Position numbers and translations under genes: made by a program. 64,000 bases of DNA from UBA10210 sp964408425. GTDB lineage: Archaea; Micrarchaeota; Micrarchaeia; Norongarragalinales; Norongarragalinaceae. Positions 17,893-24,856 of this stretch are shown here, one piece after another. Every line of letters starts with the position of its first letter. Within the stretch, counting starts at the first letter, position 1. The stretch is from positions 1-64,000 of the forward strand of contig CAYOZI010000001.1 of assembly GCA_964408425.1 (NCBI GenBank). The letters run 5' to 3'. The notes under the pieces are model-generated. The model was not told the DNA's origin. It ran no database searches and saw only the letters and a program-made list of their open reading frames with translations.

Positions 17893-17905
17893 TATTTAAA
17901 CGTTC
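17893..17905 (-). promoter_or_regulatory. Promoter of the C1-A2-B1 cassette
   Basis: Reading leftward the sequence is ACGTTTAAATA, an archaeal TATA-type box about 50 bases upstream of the C1 start. The same AACGTTTAAATA core precedes C2 at 20864-20876. The roughly 100-base spacer between C1 and B2 holds nothing else I can identify. Confidence 0.5.
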
Positions 17906-17947
17906 TAGAATTCACGAGTAAAAACGTCTTTCAAAAAAAGAAGGAAT

Positions 17948-18418
17948 TCAACCTAAGGAGGAAAGGCATTGTTGCTTCAATTCTTCAGGCAGCCCGTCGC
18001 AAGGAACCGCTTCTGAGGGGGAAAAACCGTCTGAAGCCGCAGGCTGGACGTCCTGCAAGCACTGCGCTTTCAGCCCTTCTGGCACGCCTTCGCACGGGGA
18101 AGAAGGTTCCAAAAGCGAAGGCGGAACTTCGTTTGAAGAGAAAGGCTGAACCGATTGCAGACAATCTTGCTTCAAACCACTACCGTCAGGCAAGCCCGAA
18201 CACGGTTCAACGGAAGTCTCGTCCAAAACAGGCGCGGCTTCCTGGGTAGGCGGGGAAACCACGTTTACGGCAACCACTCCCGTCGCAGGAGGCTGAGGCG
18301 CGACAGGCGCGGGATTCTGGGACGGCAGCTGCAAAACCCAGCTGAAAAAAACCAGCGCCAACGCCAGAACCGCCCAAGCGGCAAGCATTACAATCCTTTG
18401 GTCCAAAATCCCTTTCAT
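17948..18418 (-). CDS. Small membrane-anchored protein with three CX10C-like repeats, copy B2
   Basis: 156 residues from the ATG at 18418, chosen because it corresponds to the paralogue's start and lies right after the A3 stop. It has an N-terminal transmembrane helix, a linker with PQPPATGVVAVNVV as in B1, and three Cys repeats. The first repeat is expanded (CSGLPDGSGLKQDC) and the last is identical to B1. Extracellular disulfide-closed helices are likely. It is third gene of the cassette C2-A3-B2. Confidence 0.68.
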   Translation of the reverse strand: MKGILDQRIVMLAAWAVLALALVFFSWVLQLPSQNPAPVAPQPPATGVVAVNVVSPPTQEAAPVLDETSVEPCSGLPDGSGLKQDCLQSVQPFSSNEVPPSLLEPSSPCEGVPEGLKAQCLQDVQPAASDGFSPSEAVPCDGLPEELKQQCLSSLG

Positions 18419-18420
18419 TT

Positions 18421-19536
18421 TCAACACGCTTCCTGAACGCACAATTGAATTCCGTTCACTTTCAAGCCTCTGGGAACGAACGGTAAAACACAGTTTCCGC
18501 TTGACAACTGCGCATCAACCAAAACGCATTTTCCGGTTAGCTTAGAGAAAATGTTTTTGTTCACCACGAGATTGTCGTCAACGATAACGTCGTTTCCTGA
18601 ACTTGAAATCGGGCTGGTGCCTTCAAGCACGATGCTGCCGTAAACGAGCAAGTTCGAAGGCCTTTTTTCACCTCCGTAGTTTGAAGAGCCGAAGGCAACA
18701 GTCGGGCTGAGGAACCTTGCATAAAGGCTGTAGAAAGTCGGCAGGCTGTACTTTCCGAAAAGAAGGTGGGTGAAAGTCTGGATTTTTTGCTCGTAGAAAT
18801 AATCCTGCTGGTAGCCGGTCAGCGCGCCTCCAATCACGAAATAATTCGGGGGAAAAGCAGAAAACAGGGTGTTCACAGGCAACCGAACGCTGTAAGCCTG
18901 GCTGAAATCCGCACTCTCTCCGGCGTAAACGTCTTTAGCCGACACTACGCCCTTGGTCAAAACATTATCAGCATAAACGTTGTTCAGCCAAGCGCTTCCG
19001 CCCACGGCTTGCGAATAGTAAAACCTCTTGCGTTCCTTAAGCAATTCCTTCTCACCGCTTGAATCCACGTAAACCAGGCGCAGGTAATAAGCCGTGTTTA
19101 TCCTCAGCAAAGGAGGGGCTACCGGAGTGGGCGAAGGGCACGGATAGCCTGCAACGCAAGCGTAAACTCGGTTAACTTGGGTTTTGGAGAAAGTCAAGTC
19201 GAAAACCGAGTCTGCATTCAACTCGTCCGTCTGCGTGAGCAACGGAGTTCCGCCCGTTGAAGCAGTGTAAACCTCGCCCCTCACGCTTCCCGAAACCGCC
19301 TTTCCCAGCGAGTCTTTAATCTTTCCCTGCACGTTCAACACAGGGTATGAAGAGCCTACAATTGCGGTAGGAGTCTCGTAAGTATTCAAGTCGAAATCCG
19401 TTCTAATGTCCACGGAAACCGAACCATCCGATGGAGCGGTAATGCCAGTAACGTCAATAGGATCGCTGATTTCCTGCGCGAAAACCAAGCTTGAAACAAA
19501 CAAAACCGCTAAAACCGAAGCTAAAAATTTTTTCAT
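18421..19536 (-). CDS. Secreted surface protein related to the A family, copy A3 (short)
   Basis: 371 residues from the ATG at 19536. A signal peptide (LASVLAVLFVSSLVFA) and an extra 50-residue segment precede the A-family domain SYPVLNVQGKIKDSLGKAVSG, which is similar to the start of A1 and A2. The long repetitive stem is much reduced and the C-terminal Cys-rich tip is small (GKCVLVDAQLSSGNC and a final Cys pair). It occupies the middle position of the upstream cassette. It is probably a diverged fibre subunit. Confidence 0.6.
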   Translation of the reverse strand: MKKFLASVLAVLFVSSLVFAQEISDPIDVTGITAPSDGSVSVDIRTDFDLNTYETPTAIVGSSYPVLNVQGKIKDSLGKAVSGSVRGEVYTASTGGTPLLTQTDELNADSVFDLTFSKTQVNRVYACVAGYPCPSPTPVAPPLLRINTAYYLRLVYVDSSGEKELLKERKRFYYSQAVGGSAWLNNVYADNVLTKGVVSAKDVYAGESADFSQAYSVRLPVNTLFSAFPPNYFVIGGALTGYQQDYFYEQKIQTFTHLLFGKYSLPTFYSLYARFLSPTVAFGSSNYGGEKRPSNLLVYGSIVLEGTSPISSSGNDVIVDDNLVVNKNIFSKLTGKCVLVDAQLSSGNCVLPFVPRGLKVNGIQLCVQEAC

Positions 19537-19566
19537 TTCCCAAACCACCCCGTTAATGCAAAAAAA

Positions 19567-20811
19567 TTATTTCCTTTTCCTCTCAGCTTTTGTTTTGCTT
19601 AAGCGAAGGTACAGCAACGCGGTGAAAACCAACGCCAAAACCGCAATCAAATCCGTTTCCGGCAAAGCCTTCCTTTCCGTAACCAAAAGCAACGCCTTGT
19701 CCTCGACATCAGCGTACTCGACGCCGTCAACTTCAACCCACGCTTCAACCCTCAACGTTTTCTTTTCAAACTCCGCATTGGATAACGAAAGCGTCGCTTC
19801 AAAAACACCCGGCTTGCCAGTGTAAGAAACGGACACGGGAATTTCCTCGTCGCTCCCGTCATCGAAAACCTTCACGTTCAAGCCGGGGTCGCTAGTCAAA
19901 GCCAACCCGGTTTTCGGGTCGTTCAACAAAATAATTACTTTCGCGTTTTCCGAAAAGTCTTCAGCCGAAGAGCCGGAAAAAACCTTTCCCGCTTCAATCC
20001 TCAAAACGCTTCCCACTCTCGAAGAATCGACGCAAGCGCTGCAAGCCACGCAAACCTGGCTTAAAACGCAGCCGTCATTCAAATCGCAAGTTTCTCCGAA
20101 CTCGCGAACTCCGTTCCCGCAAACCGCTCCGCCCCCGCCCCCATCGTCAGGAGGAAGGATGTCTTCCCTGGCCCTGAAAACCGGGTAGGAATTGGGTTGC
20201 GCAGGCGGCGAACGGGCAAAACACTCCACGAACTCTCCGTTTACCACTCCGCTGGAAATTACCGTTGAAGTGAAAGGCGGGCTTCCTTGATAAAAGCAAA
20301 CTCCCTCGAACTCCAAGCCAGTAGGGTCCGGAGAAAACTGGGTGGTGATTTCGCCGTTGTACCCGCAATCGGCTTCGACCGAATCCTCTTCAGGAACGCC
20401 GGAAAACGACAGGGTCACCGCAACGTAAGTGGAACTAGAACCCGAATCCGGTTCAAGGAAAGCAATGCAGGATTTGCCCCCGCCCGGAGGGGTTACGGTA
20501 GGAGACGGAATTGGGGTGGGAGTGGCGGAAGGCGTGGGCGACGGGGTTGCGGTCGCCGCCGCTGAAACGAAAGGACAGGTTTGCCCGTAACACGGGCCCA
20601 AGTCCGTGTTCAACTCGCCGTCGTTCGACCCTATCGGCGGCAGGACTATCGAATATTCGACGGAATAACCGTCTATTGCAGAAGGTCCTTCGAAACCCGC
20701 TGGTCCGATGTGAAAGCTCGTGTAAAAATCGTTGAAATTCGAATCGTAAGAAAAAGCCAGAGATGAAAAAACAATCAGGAAAAAGAAAAATGCGCTTGGT
20801 TTTCCCTTCAA
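19567..20811 (-). CDS. Secreted Cys-rich protein with C-terminal LPETD-type anchor, copy C2
   Basis: 414 residues. A signal peptide precedes a first domain with FYTSFHIGPAGF, parallel to C1's ANYHIGTSG. A Pro/Thr/Ser linker, a Cys-containing Ig-like domain and a Cys cluster (CGNGVREFGETCDLNDGC region) follow. An Ig-like domain precedes ERKALPETDLIAVLAL, a helix and a Lys/Arg-rich tail. Domain order is the same as C1. Gene order C2-A3-B2 repeats C1-A2-B1, so the three-gene unit was duplicated as a whole. Confidence 0.65.
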   Translation of the reverse strand: MKGKPSAFFFFLIVFSSLAFSYDSNFNDFYTSFHIGPAGFEGPSAIDGYSVEYSIVLPPIGSNDGELNTDLGPCYGQTCPFVSAAATATPSPTPSATPTPIPSPTVTPPGGGKSCIAFLEPDSGSSSTYVAVTLSFSGVPEEDSVEADCGYNGEITTQFSPDPTGLEFEGVCFYQGSPPFTSTVISSGVVNGEFVECFARSPPAQPNSYPVFRAREDILPPDDGGGGGAVCGNGVREFGETCDLNDGCVLSQVCVACSACVDSSRVGSVLRIEAGKVFSGSSAEDFSENAKVIILLNDPKTGLALTSDPGLNVKVFDDGSDEEIPVSVSYTGKPGVFEATLSLSNAEFEKKTLRVEAWVEVDGVEYADVEDKALLLVTERKALPETDLIAVLALVFTALLYLRLSKTKAERKRK

Positions 20812-20863
20812 AATAAAAACCCTGCCCGTTGTTTTTTCCTACGAACAACTTACGAAGAGAGTG

Positions 20864-20876
20864 TTATTTAAACGTT
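20864..20876 (-). promoter_or_regulatory. Promoter of the C2-A3-B2 cassette
   Basis: Reading leftward the sequence is AACGTTTAAATAA, about 55 bases upstream of C2. It overlaps the last codons of the upstream gene and matches the box in front of C1. Confidence 0.45.
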
Positions 20877-21745
20877 TTTTCCGAAAGCAACGGATTCGCT
20901 AAAGGCGAGACGACCGGCGACGGTTGAGCAAAAGGAGAAGGGGAAAGGGAGGGCAGGCTTGAAGACCGCATAGGAATTTCGGCAATTTTCATTACGCTCG
21001 GAACTTGAAAAGTTTGCTTTGATAAAGAAAAAGCGCCGATGTCGGTTGAAACTAGGGAGAAAGGCGACGAGGTATTCCCAGAAGGAGGCAAAACAGGCTG
21101 CACTGCAACCAAAACCTGCGAAAACTGCAAGCCGGGCAAGGAAAAAGGCCGAATCGAAGGAGTTTCAACTGCAGAACCGTACGGCGGCAAAAACCCCCCG
21201 CTTTCGAGCCTGCAACGCAATTTCACGTAGTTGTCCAACTGCCTTCGGTAGATTACCTTGTTTCTGGAGTCTTTCACAACCACCTCCCGCACGCCGCACG
21301 AGAAAGGAGCGAAAAGAACCGCGTTCGGAACGGTTACGCTTGATTCTCGTCCAACGCAGCCGCCACTGCCGCCGTCAAGAACTCCGCTCGCGCTTCCGAA
21401 ACACTCGGGAGAGTCGGACAAAACCGTTTTGGTGAAAGAAAATTTGGCGGAAAAAACCGGTTGTTTCCTCGAATTCCTCAATTCCATCGTGAAATCCCCC
21501 GAACCCCCCTGTTTTTGCAAGAACGAGTCGTACAACACCACCCGGTCGACCGAAACCCGCCCTCCCTCGTTGGAAAACCTGAATGCGAAAACGGGCTTGA
21601 GGAAATCTTTCGCAACCGTGAAAAGCCGCTCGCCGCCAGCCTTGCTCAAATCACCTTCCGAACTTCCGCCGCCCGCCATAGAAAAGCCGCTTGCGCTTGC
21701 GCCCAGGATTACGGCGAAAAACAATGCAAACAGCAGTTTATTCAA
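20864..21745 (-). CDS. Secreted protein of unknown function downstream of the metalloprotease
   Basis: 293 residues starting with TTG, which overlaps the stop of the metalloprotease gene (TTGA), so coupling is likely. A signal peptide (to about 20) is followed by a soluble beta-rich domain with a pair of Cys-containing loops (ECFGSAS, GGCVGRES, FSCGVREV, LRCRLES). The tail (about 215-293) is rich in Pro, Ser and Val with many SPSP-like steps, resembling a cell-wall linker. There is no membrane anchor and no family is recognised. Coupling with the protease suggests a partner or substrate. Confidence 0.6.
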   Translation of the reverse strand: MNKLLFALFFAVILGASASGFSMAGGGSSEGDLSKAGGERLFTVAKDFLKPVFAFRFSNEGGRVSVDRVVLYDSFLQKQGGSGDFTMELRNSRKQPVFSAKFSFTKTVLSDSPECFGSASGVLDGGSGGCVGRESSVTVPNAVLFAPFSCGVREVVVKDSRNKVIYRRQLDNYVKLRCRLESGGFLPPYGSAVETPSIRPFSLPGLQFSQVLVAVQPVLPPSGNTSSPFSLVSTDIGAFSLSKQTFQVPSVMKIAEIPMRSSSLPSLSPSPFAQPSPVVSPLANPLLSEKTFK

Positions 21746-24741
21746 GAAAATCCCTCCAACGACTGGTTCAACGACCGTTGGTTCACTTTCCCGAAAGCAT
21801 CACGCCAAGCGTAATCGCTATCCGTGACAAACCCGGGAGACCAAAACAATACAGGCGAAAAATCCAGGTAGTAATGGAACAAGACGAACGAAAACCAGTC
21901 CCCGCCGCTGCTCATCATCGACCTCACCGTCGGCCTCGCCCCGCTCTCCCCGTCCGTACAACCCGGAGGAGTGTAAGACAAGATGCGCGTGTAGTTAACG
22001 CAACTCACGTCCCCGTAAATGCAATGCCAGTAATCATCATCAAGAGGCTGTTCGGAACTCTCGCTATGCAAATAATCCAATTCGGGCTCGCTCAGGATTT
22101 TCAACGCGCCCTTGCCCCCGCCAACCAAATCCCCCCACCATTCCATTGCTGTTGAAGAATTCGGAGCGCAGCTCGGCATTCCCTCCGTGTTCCCAGGCCA
22201 CTCGTCTTTCAACCAGCTTAAAGCATGCCCGAACTCGTGCACAACCGCGGCCGTTTCCCACCGGTCGTACTCGAACCTAGTCGTAACCATGAAAAACATC
22301 GGATAAGCCATCCCCCCGTTTCCGCCAATGTTGTTTGTCGTCAAAACCCCGCGCAAGTCCGCAGGACAGGACAATACAGCCGCAGTCCAATCGCCCGAAC
22401 CACCGCTGCAAAACCGCCAGTTCGCCTCGCAGTAATCACCCATGCGGCTGAAGCGCAAAAAGTTTATCTTCTGCTCTTGGGAGTGCAACGGTTCTATCAA
22501 CGAAAGCCCTGTGAGAGAAAAGTTGCTGTCGTTGTCGAAACTCGCTTGCCGGTAGTGCCACTCCTGCTCGTCGTAAGAATAATTCATCCCGTCCCCGAAC
22601 AACGCCACGTCCAGCTTAGTCTCTGGGTTGCCGCTGTAATCCCACACGATGCAAGCGTCGGTATACAAAACAGGCGTGCCAGCCGCGGTGAGGTTGTTGT
22701 TCGAATAATCCGGCTCGAAACCCTGCTGGAACGGGTTTGCATTGGCGAAAACCGAGAAGTCGCTCTCGCCGAAAAACTCTTCAGGAGGAGTCCAGTTGAA
22801 AACAACCGTCGAGTTGCCCAAAGCGTTCCACGCCCCCTCGCCCGGCTGGATTTCAAAAGTGCCGAGCGTCACCGGCTCGGTCCAAAAACCGCTTTCGTTC
22901 GCAGGCGTGTAATACTCGAAATGCGTTTCGTTCAAAACCACGCTGATGACCGAAAAAGTCCCGTTCGGAAAAGGCGCGTTCCCCAAGTTTTTCACTACGA
23001 CGACAACCTGCCCCGCGTGATTAATGTCAGGCTGCGTCGGGAAGCTTATTTCGTCTACCGCCAAGTCCGGAACGTTAACAAAAACATTTTGAGAGCGGTT
23101 GTTGTTTCCCTCGCTTTCCTCCAAACCGGCAATGTTCGGCTCGTCGGAAACGAACGCCTTGAGCGAATGGCTTCCGCCCACGCTCGGCGTCCAGTCGAAC
23201 TGCACCAGGGCAGAAGCGCTTCCGTTCCATAACCCCTCGCTCTTGCTAACGTTCTTGATTCCTATGAAACGCGCGTCGCTCTGGTTGAGAGTGAAAATAT
23301 CTCGCGTCAAAACCACGAAAATGTTCGTGGTGTTGGAAGGAAACGGCGCGTTGCGCAAGTTCGCTATCGTAATGTTGATCGTGGAAGGCTGCAATATTCG
23401 CAGAGTTGGGGTGGAAATGCTTTGAACCGCCAAATCCGGCCTATCCACGTTCACGCTCAAGTTCAAAACGTTGTTCGACTCGCTCTCCTCCACGCCGTTC
23501 GCATCCGGAACGTCGTCAACTTCCAAGGTCAAATTGCGCAGCCCCCCGCTTTGCGGAGTCCAGTCGAAAACAAAACTGTTTTTGCCCCAAGCGAGCCAAA
23601 CGCCAGCGTTTTTGGAAACGTTCACTTCCTCTACCACGGTGTTCGCGTCTTTCAGCCTAACGAAAACATTCCGAGTAGAAGCCGGAATGGAAGCGTTGTT
23701 GGCGTTAGAAACGTTGACTTCCACCCGGACTTTCTTCCAAATCGACGGGCTTTGCAAAACCCGGATGCTCTGCGCGACCAAATCCGGCTTTGTGATTCCA
23801 ACCGAAACGTTCATCGCTGCAATATTGTTGTTCTCGCTAACCTCCCTGCCGTAAGGCTCTCCGAATTCCGGATAATCATCCGCATAAACGTAAACCGGAT
23901 AATTGCCGCTCTTCATTGGAATCCAGTCGAAAGAAACCCTGCTTTCCCCGTTCGCATTCCACGCTCCAGAGTTTTTCGGAATCAAAACCATTCTAGCGCA
24001 GCCGTTCGTTTGCATGCACGATTGGAATTCAGCCTGGTCCTGCTCGTCCCAGAACACCCCGTCGCCGTCAAACCAAACGAAAATCTTTTCAGCAGGATTG
24101 CGGCTTGAATCGAAAACGCCGAACCCCACGTTTTTCGAATTACGCACGGTAACATTCACCCTCTCAAGCTGAAACGCCTCGAAAGGAAGATAGCCTACAG
24201 CAAGCCCGCTCAAAGTCAAATCCGGCCTTGCCCCGACGAAAGCCTTCCAATTCACCAAAACCCCGTACTCATCCTCGACATTAACAATCCCGTCCTTGTT
24301 CCCATCCAACAAGGAACAGGAAACCGTTTCCCCACCAACAACGCAGTTTTCCGAAGAGTTTTTCCCCGCATTCCCTTCAACCGCAACCAAATCCGGATTG
24401 CTCACGTAAAAATCGTCGTTGTAATCGTAAAAAGAAACCGGGCTGCACGAAGAGCCGTAGTCATACCCCAACGCTGCGTTATCCCTCTCGTCCACAACCC
24501 CGTCGCGATTCGCGTCGAACGCTTTGCAAACGATTCCCGTATTCAAATTCCAAGAGCAAGAGTTTTGCGAAGAGCTTTTCCCGAAATTCTCCCTCAACGG
24601 ACCCTGGTCCGCATCATTCACAATCCCGTCGTAATTGACGTCCGAATAGCAGGAAGAAGAATAGGCGGACGCGAATAGGGAAAAGCCCGCAACTAGGAGC
24701 ACGAACGCTATGGCAACAAAGGCAAAAATTCGGCGTTTCAT
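21742..24741 (-). CDS. Large secreted metalloprotease with dockerin-like and CARDB-like domains
   Basis: 999 residues from the ATG at 24741. A signal peptide leads into dockerin/EF-hand-type calcium loops (NYDGIVNDADQG, DANRDGVVDERDN, DYNDDFYVSN, DGNKDGIVNVEDE; about 30-160). Four to five repeated beta domains of CARDB type follow (about 170-640, each with ESNN or similar). The C-terminal catalytic domain contains VVHEFGHALSW, an HExxH zinc motif, near residue 835. It would act outside the cell, perhaps on the other surface proteins. Four dockerin-like loops and CARDB domains point to assembly with other surface proteins. It is first gene of the surface locus. Confidence 0.75.
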   Translation of the reverse strand: MKRRIFAFVAIAFVLLVAGFSLFASAYSSSCYSDVNYDGIVNDADQGPLRENFGKSSSQNSCSWNLNTGIVCKAFDANRDGVVDERDNAALGYDYGSSCSPVSFYDYNDDFYVSNPDLVAVEGNAGKNSSENCVVGGETVSCSLLDGNKDGIVNVEDEYGVLVNWKAFVGARPDLTLSGLAVGYLPFEAFQLERVNVTVRNSKNVGFGVFDSSRNPAEKIFVWFDGDGVFWDEQDQAEFQSCMQTNGCARMVLIPKNSGAWNANGESRVSFDWIPMKSGNYPVYVYADDYPEFGEPYGREVSENNNIAAMNVSVGITKPDLVAQSIRVLQSPSIWKKVRVEVNVSNANNASIPASTRNVFVRLKDANTVVEEVNVSKNAGVWLAWGKNSFVFDWTPQSGGLRNLTLEVDDVPDANGVEESESNNVLNLSVNVDRPDLAVQSISTPTLRILQPSTINITIANLRNAPFPSNTTNIFVVLTRDIFTLNQSDARFIGIKNVSKSEGLWNGSASALVQFDWTPSVGGSHSLKAFVSDEPNIAGLEESEGNNNRSQNVFVNVPDLAVDEISFPTQPDINHAGQVVVVVKNLGNAPFPNGTFSVISVVLNETHFEYYTPANESGFWTEPVTLGTFEIQPGEGAWNALGNSTVVFNWTPPEEFFGESDFSVFANANPFQQGFEPDYSNNNLTAAGTPVLYTDACIVWDYSGNPETKLDVALFGDGMNYSYDEQEWHYRQASFDNDSNFSLTGLSLIEPLHSQEQKINFLRFSRMGDYCEANWRFCSGGSGDWTAAVLSCPADLRGVLTTNNIGGNGGMAYPMFFMVTTRFEYDRWETAAVVHEFGHALSWLKDEWPGNTEGMPSCAPNSSTAMEWWGDLVGGGKGALKILSEPELDYLHSESSEQPLDDDYWHCIYGDVSCVNYTRILSYTPPGCTDGESGARPTVRSMMSSGGDWFSFVLFHYYLDFSPVLFWSPGFVTDSDYAWRDAFGKVNQRSLNQSLEGFS

Positions 24742-24856
24742 TGCGTTAAAATATGACGAAAACAACATTAAAAACTATTATTTTAACCACTAAACAGTTT
24801 ATAACAAAACGAGTTTTTGATTGCTCGAACGCTACAAGTGGCGTTTTGAAATAAGG

